Positions 34,969-45,267 are shown, numbered from the stretch's first letter. The stretch: DNA of 64,000 bases from Photobacterium obscurum (GCF_026191635.1 NZ_JAKRRW010000001.1:474309-538308); one strand, 5' to 3'. Numbers and translations are program-made. The notes: generated by a model from the sequence alone, not told the origin.

Positions 34969-35709
34969 TTAACGTTGCTTATATTTAGAAGGAAAACGGT
35001 GGGCAATATCGGTAAAGACGCCGTCGACCCCCCAATTGAACAGTTGATTCGCACGGGCCAAATCATTCACTGTATACACATTGATCTTGTAACCGGCAGC
35101 CTTGAACTGCTTAATCATGGCCTGGGTCAGGTTCTTGTCTTCCGGGTGGATATATTCGGCTTCACAGGCCTGCAATATAGACTCCCAGTCATCCCACAAA
35201 TTGGCGCTTTCAAAAAGGCAAGCAACCGCCGTTTGCGGACGACGTCGTTTAAACTCGGCAAGCGCCAGATGATTGAAACTAGAAACAATCAATTCACGAC
35301 CAGCATCCAATTTCTCCAGGGTGGAAATCACCGTCGTCAATAATTTATCTGTCATCTCCCACCCGGCAGTACATGACTTGATCTCAACGTTGATATTCAG
35401 CTCATGCTGATTAACTAACTCTATTAACTGCTCAAAAGTCGGAATAGGTTCGCCAATAAAGTCATCATGGAACCAACTGCCAGCATCAATACTGGCGAGG
35501 TCGGCATGTGTTAGTTCGTACAAGCTTCCACTGCGGTCTGTACATCGATCCAGCGTATCGTCATGGGAAACCACGACAGTTCCATCTGCCAGAATATCTA
35601 CATCACACTCGATCCATTTAATCCCATACTCCTTACACTTAGAAAATGCAGCCAGAGTATTTTCTGGTGCAAGTGTCGAGATGCCACGGTGAGCGAATAC
35701 ATTTTTCAT
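34969..35709 (-). CDS. Cytoplasmic glycerophosphodiester phosphodiesterase, UgpQ-like
   Basis: Hydrolyses glycerophosphodiesters to glycerol-3-phosphate and an alcohol. ATG 35709 (MKNVFAHRG) is preferred over an upstream in-frame start at 35760 because the family begins just before the catalytic AHRG. Catalytic and metal residues are clear: HRGxxxxxPENT, ECDVDILADG, VSHDDTLDR, and NVEIKSC. There is no signal peptide, so it is the cytoplasmic UgpQ type. 247 residues. It forms a likely operon with the following MFS gene. Confidence 0.9.
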   Translation of the reverse strand: MKNVFAHRGISTLAPENTLAAFSKCKEYGIKWIECDVDILADGTVVVSHDDTLDRCTDRSGSLYELTHADLASIDAGSWFHDDFIGEPIPTFEQLIELVNQHELNINVEIKSCTAGWEMTDKLLTTVISTLEKLDAGRELIVSSFNHLALAEFKRRRPQTAVACLFESANLWDDWESILQACEAEYIHPEDKNLTQAMIKQFKAAGYKINVYTVNDLARANQLFNWGVDGVFTDIAHRFPSKYKQR

Positions 35710-36152
35710 GAGGGTACCTGTTTGTTTTCGAACGAACATTAAACGCTCGGAAATATACATGCAGTTATACGTAAAGTATGTGACAGAACAGTGATATGGC
35801 TATCAGATAGTGTGATACTGACAGCATAAATGCTAATTAATAGCGACTTTGTAGAATTAACGCACAGATAAAAACATAACAAAATCAATGATATATACAC
35901 ACATGCATAAGTGGCATCAATGTATATCTGAAGACAGGTGCTGATTTCTCAACCAGTAAAAACTTGATTCCACTCATATAAGATTTACAATCCTGAACCA
36001 AGACTTAATGAATATTCTTTCAATACGCCCAAAGTAACCTTGCACTTTCTACGGCTGATGTTTGGATGATTACAGTCAGACTTAAACATTTGGTTTAAGT
36101 TTAACGGATTACACTTCGCTGGTTACAACCCAGCATCTTTGGATTTATCAGC
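35710..36152. other. Intergenic region between the diesterase gene and lpxM
   Basis: 443 bp between divergent genes. AT-rich and without a convincing open frame, RNA or repeat. It must hold promoters for both directions; no consensus boxes stood out. Confidence 0.5.
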
Positions 36153-37091
36153 ATGAGCAACAAAACGTACGGCGAATACAACCCAGTTTTCACCCCATCA
36201 TTCCTGCATCCCAAGTATTGGTTAACCTGGCTAGCAATACCGTTGGCAATCCTGCTGGCACTGTTGCCACACCGTGTCAGGGTGTCTATAGCAAGTCGTC
36301 TTGCTAAGTACTTTATTTCCAAAAACAATGGTGCCAGACGACGCGCGCTGATCAATATCAAGATGTGCTTTCCTGAGTTGACAGAAGAACAACAGATGGG
36401 ATTGCTGGAGCGCTCTTACGCAACAGCAGGAACTGTAATGCTTGGTTTTGCCCAGCCGCTCGTCAAAGGACGAAAGTTCGTCATCAACAGCCATGACATA
36501 ACCGGCGAGCATTACCTGCACGAGCTACAAAAGCAGAACAAGAATATCATCATGTTGGTACCGCATAACTGGGCAATTGACTTTAGTGCTCTGTATTTTG
36601 CGGCCAAGGACATGCCGATGGTCGCCATGATCCGCCCGCAGAAGAACCCGATCGTCGACTGGCTAATGAACGTGCAAAGAAAACAGTTTGGTGGCCGGAT
36701 CTACCAACGAAGCCAGGGGATCAAGCCCTACCTCAAATCTATCAAGGAAGGTTATCTCGCATATTACCTACCTGATGAAGATCACGGCGTACGTCAAAGT
36801 GTCTATGCTCCATTCTTTGGTCACGAAAAAGCCACAGTGAAAGGTGTCGGTAAACTAGCAAAACTATCCAATGCCGCTGTGCTTCCTGTTTTTCCATCCT
36901 TTGACATGGAAACAGGCCGATATAAAATTAACATACAAGCACCACTGACCGACTTTCCATCCGGTGATGAATACAATGATGCTTGTTTTATGAATCAAGT
37001 GCTTGAAGAAATGATCAGAGAGCAGCCGGAGCAGTATATGTGGATCATGCGCATTCTGCGTACCCGCGCCGATGGCAGCAAACGCTACTAA
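36153..37091 (+). CDS. lpxM: Lipid A late acyltransferase, LpxM/LpxL family
   Basis: Adds a secondary acyl chain to Kdo2-lipid A at the inner membrane. The 312-residue product has an N-terminal anchor (WLAIPLAILLALLP) and the acyltransferase motif H138-N-W-A-I-D143 (HX4D), followed by YLPDEDHG and the AVLPVFPS strand. The N-terminus MSNKTYGEYNPVFTPSFLHP is like LpxM (MsbB) of vibrios, so myristoyltransfer is the best guess; an LpxL-type role cannot be excluded. A terminator follows. Confidence 0.86.
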   Translation: MSNKTYGEYNPVFTPSFLHPKYWLTWLAIPLAILLALLPHRVRVSIASRLAKYFISKNNGARRRALINIKMCFPELTEEQQMGLLERSYATAGTVMLGFAQPLVKGRKFVINSHDITGEHYLHELQKQNKNIIMLVPHNWAIDFSALYFAAKDMPMVAMIRPQKNPIVDWLMNVQRKQFGGRIYQRSQGIKPYLKSIKEGYLAYYLPDEDHGVRQSVYAPFFGHEKATVKGVGKLAKLSNAAVLPVFPSFDMETGRYKINIQAPLTDFPSGDEYNDACFMNQVLEEMIREQPEQYMWIMRILRTRADGSKRY

Positions 37092-37128
37092 TAGAGAATC
37101 TCGCTAAAATAGTCGCCCAAAAATCACG

Positions 37129-37161
37129 AAGCCTCTTGTGAGCAACCACTAGAGGCTTTTG
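37129..37161 (+). terminator. Terminator of lpxM
   Basis: AAGCCTCT (37129-37136) pairs with AGAGGCTT (37151-37158), extended inward by GTG/CAC. It is followed by TTTGTTTG. Confidence 0.82.
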
Positions 37162-37217
37162 TTTGTATTCAAGTAGCGGTAGCCGAATCAAAAGCCGGAC
37201 CGGCAGTCCAAATAGGA

Positions 37218-37724
37218 TCACTCGACCACATTCACCCGCATGCCGTCTTCTACCTGCTGAACAGCCTCAAGTAACTGCTCAACATTCACTTCACTCGGTA
37301 CATTGACCATCAATTCTGCAAAGAACAGTGTCTGGCCCAGATCGGGGACTCCTACCCGGTGGTTTTCAATATTGACAATATCGACACCGATATCATCAAG
37401 GATATTAGTAATATCATTCACGATCCCCGGACGATCACTAGACTCGACTTTCAGTGTCAAAGGCTTAAGTTTATCTAATGGGATCGGCAGAGGAACATCA
37501 ATAATACGAGGGTTTAAATCGGTCAGTTTGCTAAACGCCAACTTGAGCTGGGCTGCCGTTTCATTCGGAATATCCACTTTGATAATGCCAACAATTTGGT
37601 TATCTAAACGGTGAATTTTACTGATCAGCCATTTACCTCCCAGCTCGTGGGTTTTTGCCGCAAGCTGATTGATCAATTGAGGATGATCCTGACCCGCAAT
37701 GGTTATTGTCAACTGAGTGTTCAT
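37218..37724 (-). CDS. gcvR: Glycine cleavage regulator GcvR-like, two ACT domains
   Basis: A cytoplasmic accessory repressor that in E. coli binds GcvA to control gcv genes. ATG 37724 (MNTQLTITIAGQDHP) is chosen because AGAGGGGA lies upstream. The 168-residue product is two ACT domains: residues 1-80 and about 90-165 (LTLKVESSDRPGIVNDIT). It has no DNA-binding domain, as expected. In enterics gcvR adjoins bcp and dapA, which are not seen here. The family is clear; orthology with GcvR is likely rather than certain. Confidence 0.8.
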   Translation of the reverse strand: MNTQLTITIAGQDHPQLINQLAAKTHELGGKWLISKIHRLDNQIVGIIKVDIPNETAAQLKLAFSKLTDLNPRIIDVPLPIPLDKLKPLTLKVESSDRPGIVNDITNILDDIGVDIVNIENHRVGVPDLGQTLFFAELMVNVPSEVNVEQLLEAVQQVEDGMRVNVVE

Positions 37725-37935
37725 AAGCCGTCCCCTCTGTAAATACATCATGTATTAACGCATTGTAACCAGACGAAAAAAAGCAGGTCACCTATTCAGA
37801 CTAGCAAGCAACACGCATTTCTGCAGTGACTCAGTTCATACAAACCATGCATAAAACCTGACTAAAAGCATGGTTAAAAGGAATATTACTGGCTATGTAG
37901 CCAACGATTTCAGAATACGCATTTGGATATATCAA

Positions 37936-37969
37936 TAAAAATGCCAGTCAATATTCACTGACTGGCATT
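37936..37969 (-). terminator. Terminator of the chemoreceptor gene, leftward
   Basis: AATGCCAGTCA (37940-37950) pairs with TGACTGGCATT (37959-37969). On the minus strand a T5 run follows, 32 bp after the gene. Confidence 0.88.
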
Positions 37970-38000
37970 ATTTCTATGGCATTAGATGCTTATTATCGGC

Positions 38001-39464
38001 TTAATTCGCTGTGCGGTATTTTTCCAAAATACGCCCCAGTGCCTGTGAAGTATCAGATAGCTCATGTACGCTAGCCACTGACTGCTCAGTTGCAGAGCGG
38101 ATCACATTCGACTGGTTACGGATATCATGAAGCTCAGAGGCAATATCATTGGCAACGGACGTCTGCTGCTCTGCAGCAGTCGCGATCTGGGCACTCATAT
38201 CCATTACCATCTTGGATGACTCGGCAATGTAATTTACGTCTGTACCAATTTCGGTGATCATTTCACGGCTCTGGTAGGCCTGCTCTAAAGTCTCAGCCGT
38301 GATCTGCGAAATGCCATTGGTTTCAGCCTGCAGCTTGTCAATCATAGCCTGAATTTCAACCGTCGCCTGCTGAGTGCGTCCAGCCAGGGTACGTACCTCA
38401 TCGGCAACTACCGCAAAGCCTCGGCCTTGCTCGCCAGCTCGTGCCGCCTCTATTGCTGCATTCAACGCCAATAGATTGGTCTGCTCGGAAATCGCATTAA
38501 TGGTCGTGATCACATCGTTGATTTCCGTCGCTTTCTCGTTCAGGCTATTTACCGTTGCCGATGCCGCATCCGACTGCTCAGATAACTTGGTGACCACCAC
38601 AATGGCATTCTGCACCTTCTCGTTGCTCTGCTGCAACTTGGCAGAATCAGCATCAAACTGATCGGTTGTCTGCACCGCAATACTGGCAATGTCCTTGGCT
38701 GAAGCTGTCATCTCTTCCATTGCCGTCGCGACAGAGTCTACCGATGCATACTGCTGGCTGATCTGCTGCTCGGCATTCTGGGCTTCCTGACCGAAAGTGG
38801 AAGCTGTTGTATGCAATGTAGCCGAACTGGTTTTAACCGTTTCAACCAGTTCACTGATAGTATCCATCGTACGATCCAGCTCATGGCCGATAATACCGAA
38901 CTCATCACGGCCAACATGGAAGCCAAGACGTGACGTCAAATCACCATCGGCAATACGACGTGTTGCCTGGTGCATCACCCATAGGGCTCCACCCAGGAAG
39001 GTCGCTAACCAATAACAAATCAGCGCCATCGGTGCCAAGGTCAACAAAGAATACATAAAATGATAAAAGGCCTGCTGCTTGGCATCTTTTTCCACTTTGC
39101 CTGCTGGTTGAGTCAGCAGTGCATACCCTTGCCCACCCTGCATAGGCATCGATACCGTAAGCACATCATTCTGACGTGATGACTCTACTGAATAAGAAAC
39201 TAACTGAATATTCTTTTTGTCCAGTACCTGTCGCTGAATGTCACCGCTCAGCCCTGCAGCAGCAACCGTACTGACCGTTGCCTCTAACTGTGCCTCAGCC
39301 CGCTGCATACTCGTCGCTTCAATACGATCCAGTGCCGAGTAATAATGACTACCCGATACACCCGTAACAATAGCGGCAATGGCGATAAACAATACCCATA
39401 ATTTGTCGTTGATCGACATTTTAATAAACAGGCGATCTACGGTTCTGAACTCAACTTCTCTCAT
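38001..39464 (-). CDS. Methyl-accepting chemotaxis protein
   Basis: A 487-residue chemoreceptor. ATG 39464 ([15 protein letters not shown]) has GGAAG just upstream and is preferred over a start at 39566. Two membrane helices (about 20-38 and 150-170) bound a short periplasmic domain of about 110 residues. A HAMP region ([13 protein letters not shown]) follows, then the signalling hairpin with [20 protein letters not shown] and [14 protein letters not shown]. The ligand is unknown. It is alone on the minus strand. Confidence 0.93.
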   Translation of the reverse strand: MREVEFRTVDRLFIKMSINDKLWVLFIAIAAIVTGVSGSHYYSALDRIEATSMQRAEAQLEATVSTVAAAGLSGDIQRQVLDKKNIQLVSYSVESSRQNDVLTVSMPMQGGQGYALLTQPAGKVEKDAKQQAFYHFMYSLLTLAPMALICYWLATFLGGALWVMHQATRRIADGDLTSRLGFHVGRDEFGIIGHELDRTMDTISELVETVKTSSATLHTTASTFGQEAQNAEQQISQQYASVDSVATAMEEMTASAKDIASIAVQTTDQFDADSAKLQQSNEKVQNAIVVVTKLSEQSDAASATVNSLNEKATEINDVITTINAISEQTNLLALNAAIEAARAGEQGRGFAVVADEVRTLAGRTQQATVEIQAMIDKLQAETNGISQITAETLEQAYQSREMITEIGTDVNYIAESSKMVMDMSAQIATAAEQQTSVANDIASELHDIRNQSNVIRSATEQSVASVHELSDTSQALGRILEKYRTAN

Positions 39465-39724
39465 CGTGCTTCCATGTAATAAGCCGAAAACCCCATGGTA
39501 ACAGTTGCGAATAATTGTTGTGATATGTAACCGGTATTTTAACAAAGACAAAAATGACATTTTCAATAAATATTGACGTCGGTCACACGAATGCAGTCCG
39601 ATATAGGGAGGAAGAATAATAGGAACAATGACCTATTTCCGACAAGAACATAAAAAACAATGCACATACTGGCATATGATTTCCATGTCGAGCCTATGCG
39701 AAATAGCGCGGTATAGCACCACTG

Positions 39725-42109
39725 CTATGCATTCAATTGCAACCTTTGCCGTGAAGAAGTAAGTAACGTCTTGAAGGTCGTCAATGGTACAGGCTTAGAC
39801 AAATAATAACCTTGGGCATAATGGCAACCAAACTCCGTCACTAGCTCTAACTGCTCAAGGGTCTCGACACCTTCAGCAACTGTTTGTAGTTCAAAAATAC
39901 GAGCTAGTTCGACAATGATATCTGCCATTGGTCTTTTCTCTAAATTCGAACGGTTTAGCAAACTGATAAATGACCGATCAATTTTTAGCGTGTCGACCGG
40001 ATAGCTGTTTAGCTGGTTAAATGCCGTATACCCGGTACCAAAATCGTCTAGCGCAACCGTCACTCCAATGGCTTTAAGCCGACGTAAAACGTCAATACTC
40101 TGCTGGTCATTATCAATCAGGGAAGTTTCTGTCACTTCCATCTCGATTAAGTTGGGCTCTATTTGATAACAATCAATCAACTGCTTGACTGATTCGGGGA
40201 ACACGTCATTGTGTAGTTCCAGGGCGGAAAAGTTAATATAGATCCGGATACCGTCTCCATACTCCGCCTGAAGTTCGGAGAGACTTTTCAGGGCGCTGTT
40301 GATCACCCAAAGATCTATCTGCTTAATCAATCCACTGGACTCGGCGACAGGAATAAATTTTTCGGGGCCAACTTCATTTAGCAAAGGGTGATCGCATCGC
40401 AATAAGACTTCAGCCCCAACAATCTTGCGAGATACCGTTTCAAAAACCGGCATAAACACCAGATAGAAACTTCCCTCACTCTGAATCGATTGCCTAAGCG
40501 CATTTTCAATACTCATCCTTTCTTCAAGCTGGCGGGCAATCGACTGCGAGAAAAAAGTAAACTTCCCTTTCCCTTCCTGCTTCGAGCAATACATGGCGGC
40601 ATCAGCATTATGGATTAACGTTGTACTATCTAGCCCGTCACTCGGTGCCATCGCTATACCGATACTGGCGTTGACGTCATGAGTAATACCATTAACTTCA
40701 AAGCCATCTTCGAAGATTTGTAATAAGCGGCAAGCAATATTTCTAACCGCTCCAATATGTGGGATATCATTTAAAATAATTGCGAACTCATCACCTGCCA
40801 GCCTGGCAACCTGCTTATTTCGTAACTGATAAATTGAGTCTGTTTTGCGGACGAGTGATTGTATACATAGACTAAATTCGCAAAGCACTTTGTCTCCCAT
40901 ATCATGCCCGTGTGTATCATTGACTTGCTTGAAATTATCCAAATCAATATACAACAGCGCTAATTGATGATTCTTTTCGGTACATTGCGCTAGGCATTGT
41001 TCAAGAGAAAAAAGGAAACTTCGGCGGTTAGCGAGCCCCGTCAATGAGTCATAAGAAGCAAGACGATGTACATCCGAAATTAACTCAACATAAGCATTAT
41101 TAAGTATCGCAATTTCATCATTGCTGGGTAACGCTTCTAAGCGATCCGATCTCAGCTTACGTGCTATTTCTACTTTATTGGTTAACTTTAAAACAGGTTT
41201 GATCACTTGATAATCAATCAATATCCGAATAAATAGATAACTCAAGAGTGTTAATATAACTGTGATGAAAGCGGCGACAGGGTATAACTCCAGAACAGCT
41301 TGGCTAATGGCACTCCATGGAAGGCTCAGCGTTGCCGTATAAAGATCTGTTTGTGATACGGCCTGAATCTGGCGCTCACTGCCCGTATTGTTAGCTTGCA
41401 ATCTATTTATGGCGACACCTTGCTCACCAACAGGCTCTATCAGCAGTTGGTAATCCATACCGAGCTCATTCCGCAGCCTGCCTATTAATTCCCGCTCCTC
41501 ATAAATTTCTAGAGTAATCGTGGCATACAACAACCTCTCAGGCTCCACCTTGCGCAAGTCATCGAGCATCAATAATTGATGTGAAAAAGGCTGAATAGCA
41601 CCAAGTAATAAACTATTGCCCTCACCTCGCTTGATAAAAGGCCTTGATTGAGAAGGGGTAATGGTTGATTTATTGACCCACCATTGCATATCGGCAGGAA
41701 TGTGCTCAGCCTCCTGCTCAACAAAAGGATCGGTACCACTTGCTGAAACCAGCAGTTTACCTTGGGCGTCCAAAATTTGGATGGCATGAAGTGATGGCAG
41801 CACAGTGCTGGCTTTTACTCGAGCACGTTCTATCAGATCCTGAAGTGCTAGGTTTTGTACAACACTATGATTTCGGTTTACAAAGTCGATAAGCTCCTGG
41901 CTGTTAAGAATCTGATCCAAATTACTCTGAAGCAGGTGCTGGCGATGTAATAGATCATTATTGAAACCATGAAGTTCAATATCCAATCTTCGCTGAAGGT
42001 AATCTCCAGCGAGATCCTCGGCGGCTTCTAATGCAAGCCAAGCCGCAAGACTAAAAAAAAGCGTAATAATGGGTAGAAGAATCCAATCAATTCGCTGTGA
42101 TAACTTCAT
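39725..42109 (-). CDS. mbaA: Membrane GGDEF-EAL protein MbaA, polyamine-responsive
   Basis: A 794-residue inner-membrane c-di-GMP enzyme, matching V. cholerae MbaA in size and context. Helices lie at about 8-28 and 276-297, with a periplasmic sensor of about 245 residues between them. The GGDEF domain has AGDEF (438-442). The EAL domain has EVL (567-569) with Asn626, Glu658, Asp688-Asp689 (DDFGTGY), Lys709 and Glu746 kept, so phosphodiesterase activity is plausible. The partner nspS lies 13 bp upstream. In V. cholerae norspermidine bound to NspS changes MbaA output and biofilm. Confidence 0.88.
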   Translation of the reverse strand: MKLSQRIDWILLPIITLFFSLAAWLALEAAEDLAGDYLQRRLDIELHGFNNDLLHRQHLLQSNLDQILNSQELIDFVNRNHSVVQNLALQDLIERARVKASTVLPSLHAIQILDAQGKLLVSASGTDPFVEQEAEHIPADMQWWVNKSTITPSQSRPFIKRGEGNSLLLGAIQPFSHQLLMLDDLRKVEPERLLYATITLEIYEERELIGRLRNELGMDYQLLIEPVGEQGVAINRLQANNTGSERQIQAVSQTDLYTATLSLPWSAISQAVLELYPVAAFITVILTLLSYLFIRILIDYQVIKPVLKLTNKVEIARKLRSDRLEALPSNDEIAILNNAYVELISDVHRLASYDSLTGLANRRSFLFSLEQCLAQCTEKNHQLALLYIDLDNFKQVNDTHGHDMGDKVLCEFSLCIQSLVRKTDSIYQLRNKQVARLAGDEFAIILNDIPHIGAVRNIACRLLQIFEDGFEVNGITHDVNASIGIAMAPSDGLDSTTLIHNADAAMYCSKQEGKGKFTFFSQSIARQLEERMSIENALRQSIQSEGSFYLVFMPVFETVSRKIVGAEVLLRCDHPLLNEVGPEKFIPVAESSGLIKQIDLWVINSALKSLSELQAEYGDGIRIYINFSALELHNDVFPESVKQLIDCYQIEPNLIEMEVTETSLIDNDQQSIDVLRRLKAIGVTVALDDFGTGYTAFNQLNSYPVDTLKIDRSFISLLNRSNLEKRPMADIIVELARIFELQTVAEGVETLEQLELVTEFGCHYAQGYYLSKPVPLTTFKTLLTSSRQRLQLNA

Positions 42110-42122
42110 TAACTATCACCCG

Positions 42123-43157
42123 TTAGTCCAGTTTCAGAGCTGACACCATTTTTCGGCGCAGGCTAAATCCAGATTTCGTTAGCGTCTGGAAAGTATGGCT
42201 ACGTACCATGACCTCTTTCGGAGGATATAGCTCTGTATCATTCTGAATTTCAGCGGGTAGCTGCTGGTACGCTGCAGGAATTGGTGTCGAAATCCATGTC
42301 AGTTCGGCATTTTTTGCGGCTATATCCGGCCGGGCAATAAAATCAAGAAAAGCGAGTGTGGCCGGCTTCGGCTCTCGGCCTAATGGCATGGCGAAGCAGT
42401 CAACCCATATCATAGTCCCCTCTTGAGGAACGACATATTCCCAGTCTTTCTGACCTGTTTGGTTGATAATCTCTTCAAGGTCAGCCGAATACGCCATTGT
42501 CATGCTCATTCGGCTATTTGGGCCATGGTCGATGGCATATGACATTCCGTATTCATACGCCAGCACATACTCTTGTTGCTGCTGCATCAGGCGAAAAGCT
42601 TGCTTCAGTTCTTGCGGCTCCGAACTGTTTGGTAATTGCTTATTTGCCAGCAAAGCTATCGCCGGCAAATCTTCAACGGCCCGGTGTAAAACTAAACGCT
42701 TGCGATGTTCGCTTGGAGGGGAAAAAAATTGCTTCCATGATGAGATAGGAACATCACTTATCGAACCGCGCACCGCTATACCAATCGTCCCCCAGCTATA
42801 TGGAAAACCATAGTCGCCACAACTTTTCCGCCATCGCTCAGCATTATTGTCGATGTTTTTTAGAGGAAGACTAGATAAAGGCCGCAATAACTTTTCTTGG
42901 CTAAACAAATCAAGGCTTACCGCATCAATCATCACAAGATCAAACTGGTTACCGCGACCACTAGTAATAATTGAGTTACGGTAAGTATCATCATCAAAAT
43001 AAACTTGATATACCGTGTGCCCTGTTTCTTCCGTAAAGGTATCAATTACCTCTTCCGCCAAGTAGGCCTCCCAATTATATATGGTGATTTCGTCTGCCGT
43101 TGCAGTATTTAATACTGCAAGGATTGAAAACCCAGCCACCAATATATAATTACGCAT
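42123..43157 (-). CDS. nspS: Periplasmic norspermidine/spermidine sensor NspS, PotD-like
   Basis: A 344-residue periplasmic solute-binding protein of the PotD/PotF type. The signal peptide ends near ATA-DEITIYNW, and EITIYNWEAYLAEE is the usual PotD start. Aromatic and acidic residues lining the polyamine pocket (YFDDDTYRN, FPYSWGTIGIAV) are in place. There are no ABC transporter genes; it is paired with mbaA, so it acts as a sensor rather than a carrier. Confidence 0.88.
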   Translation of the reverse strand: MRNYILVAGFSILAVLNTATADEITIYNWEAYLAEEVIDTFTEETGHTVYQVYFDDDTYRNSIITSGRGNQFDLVMIDAVSLDLFSQEKLLRPLSSLPLKNIDNNAERWRKSCGDYGFPYSWGTIGIAVRGSISDVPISSWKQFFSPPSEHRKRLVLHRAVEDLPAIALLANKQLPNSSEPQELKQAFRLMQQQQEYVLAYEYGMSYAIDHGPNSRMSMTMAYSADLEEIINQTGQKDWEYVVPQEGTMIWVDCFAMPLGREPKPATLAFLDFIARPDIAAKNAELTWISTPIPAAYQQLPAEIQNDTELYPPKEVMVRSHTFQTLTKSGFSLRRKMVSALKLD

Positions 43158-43394
43158 ACCTTCATCCTTAAGGTTATTGTCAGTCCGTGAATTAAGAGGC
43201 TACCTTTGATAGCAATATCGATTAATAACTTCAGTATAGACTTAGTATGCAATTAGGCTAAGAGCAATTAGGTTATAAGCGATTAAGGTCGTAATGTGGC
43301 TGGAACAACAGGAAATGTGCATTGGCCGAAATGTAGACCACGATTTGGAGTAGTGGCGAGATAAACCGCGACTACTCGCAATGGAATTGACGCC

Positions 43395-43994
43395 CTACGC
43401 GACGTAGCCATGTAAGAAACACTTCACGGCATAAGTAACATGCTGCTTCATTTCCTGCTCGGGTGGAGTGTCTATACCGACCAAAGCTTCATGGAAATAA
43501 TCTCCCTTCAGCGCGCCAAGTAACTGCGAGCATGCTGCTTTGGGATCTTCAATTTTCAGCTTTCCCTGCTCAACCTGGCTTTGCAGGTAATCAACCAGCA
43601 AGTGGTGCATATGCTGAGGGCCTCGCGATAAGAAATATTCAGCTAGCTCTTTGTCATGACGTGATTCGGTAACGATAATACGGTACATATTAAGCAGTTC
43701 CGGACTGCATAATGCTTTGAGATATTCGTAGCCAAACTGGTTTAGTTTCTCCTCCAGCGAAATTTCGCTGGTGGAATCAAACTGAAAAGCTGCTTCCATC
43801 TCTTCAGTACAGTGGGTGATCACCTCAACGAGGATGCCTTTCTTGTCACCAAAATAACGATAGAGCGTCTGCTTAGAGCCTCCACATTGTTCAATAATTT
43901 GATCCAGGCTGGTTTCCGAGTAGCCTTGCTCGAAAAACAATTTGGTGGCTGTTTCAATGATCTTTTTCTGTTTTTTCAGGGTTGATGGACGCAT
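43395..43994 (-). CDS. TetR-family repressor of the adjacent efflux pump
   Basis: A 199-residue TetR/AcrR regulator. The helix-turn-helix lies at about 10-55 (TSLDQIIEQCGGSKQTLYRYF), followed by a C-terminal ligand domain of the AefR/TetR_C type. It is divergent from an EmrAB-like pump, with a near-palindrome in between, the common arrangement for a local drug-efflux repressor. The inducer is unknown. Confidence 0.88.
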   Translation of the reverse strand: MRPSTLKKQKKIIETATKLFFEQGYSETSLDQIIEQCGGSKQTLYRYFGDKKGILVEVITHCTEEMEAAFQFDSTSEISLEEKLNQFGYEYLKALCSPELLNMYRIIVTESRHDKELAEYFLSRGPQHMHHLLVDYLQSQVEQGKLKIEDPKAACSQLLGALKGDYFHEALVGIDTPPEQEMKQHVTYAVKCFLHGYVA

Positions 43995-44172
43995 TTCTAT
44001 ACCTCATTTCAGACCTTCATTAGACCAGCTCATGCCACGCTATGCAATTTTCAGTTCGGCTTATCTATCGTTTTATAAAACAAGATGTTACACCTCACTT
44101 TCCTCTTTCGGGTGATGGAAATCATGTTTTAGTTTTAAAAACAGCTTGAATTATTAGTATCAGATCACTTAT

Positions 44173-44193
44173 CGTACCGTCCAGTACAGTACG
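44173..44193. promoter_or_regulatory. Candidate TetR operator
   Basis: CGTACCGTCC and GTACAGTACG flank one A and match as inverted halves at 8 of 10 positions. The site lies 23 bp before the pump adaptor ATG, where binding would block the ribosome-site-proximal promoter. Confidence 0.6.
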
Positions 44194-44215
44194 ATGACTT
44201 GTGGGAAGATACGAT

Positions 44216-45265
44216 ATGAATACCAAATTAAAAGCAGGCATTATCTGCTTAACTCTCGCGGTTTCAGGGTGTGCAATCTATGGAACCTTTGCAGCCAAAG
44301 CCGGCCAGGTTAAAACAGACAATGCCTACACCCACAGCGAAATCACCCAGATCAGTGCCGAAGCCTCGGGCCGGGTAACCAAAGTATTCGTCTCTGACAA
44401 CCAACTGGTCGAAGCCGGACAGTTACTGGCTACCATTGATGACCGCGACTACATTGCCCGTCGCGATCAGGCTCAAGGTGCCCTGGCGATGGCATTGGCC
44501 GCGATAGATAACAACTCGGCTCGGATTGAGTTGCAGCAAGTCAAGATCCAGGAAGTGATGGCCTACCTCAATGTCGCGAAGGCCGAAAACGATCTTCAGC
44601 AAAGAGAGCTCAAGCGCTATTCCAAGTTGGTGCGTACCGGTGCCGTCAGCAAAACGAAATTTGATCTGCAAAAAAACAAAGCGATCAATGCAAAGGCTAA
44701 TCTAGAGGCAGTCAGGCTCCAGCTGGCAGCAGCCCGGAAGCAGCTGAAAACACTGCAAACCGAACGAGCACAACTGCAAGCCCAGCAACAGCAAGCCAAA
44801 GCCGGTTTGGAGTTGAGCCAGCTGGCTCTGGAAGATACCAGAATCATTGCCCCGATCCGTGGTGTGGTGGGTAACCGCTCGCTGCAGGAAGGAAAATTCA
44901 TCAAGGCCGGTTCGGGCATTCTGGCTATCGTACCAGTCGACAATATTTGGCTCGAAGCCAACTACAAGGAGACCCAGCTAACGCATATCCTGCCGGGGCA
45001 GCAGGTTGAAATAAAACTGGATATGTTTCCCGATGCAGCGTTTACCGGAACCGTTAACACCATCGCCCCGTCAACGGGCACCCAGTTCAGCCTGCTCCCT
45101 CCCGATAATTCGACAGGTAACTTTGTCAAGGTGGTGCAGCGTGTGCCGGTCAAGATCGAGCTGGACATTCCGGAAGAGCTGAAAGGGAAAATCGTACCTG
45201 GCCTTTCCGCCGAAGTCATTGTCCATACTGACAGCAAGTTAGCCACCCATCACACAGGTATTTAA
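44216..45265 (+). CDS. Efflux adaptor, EmrA/VceA-like (HlyD family)
   Basis: A 349-residue membrane fusion protein. ATG 44216 has GGGAAG upstream; a GTG at 44201 is less likely. The N-terminus reads LTLAVSGC, which fits a lipobox, so it may be a lipoprotein rather than a helix-anchored EmrA. Lipoyl halves (AEASGRVTKVFVSDNQLVEAG and APIRGVVGNRSLQEGKFIKAG) flank a long Gln/Ala-rich coiled-coil hairpin. It is followed 2 bp later by the MFS pump. An outer-membrane partner is not in the window. Confidence 0.87.
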   Translation: MNTKLKAGIICLTLAVSGCAIYGTFAAKAGQVKTDNAYTHSEITQISAEASGRVTKVFVSDNQLVEAGQLLATIDDRDYIARRDQAQGALAMALAAIDNNSARIELQQVKIQEVMAYLNVAKAENDLQQRELKRYSKLVRTGAVSKTKFDLQKNKAINAKANLEAVRLQLAAARKQLKTLQTERAQLQAQQQQAKAGLELSQLALEDTRIIAPIRGVVGNRSLQEGKFIKAGSGILAIVPVDNIWLEANYKETQLTHILPGQQVEIKLDMFPDAAFTGTVNTIAPSTGTQFSLLPPDNSTGNFVKVVQRVPVKIELDIPEELKGKIVPGLSAEVIVHTDSKLATHHTGI

Positions 45266-45267
45266 CC

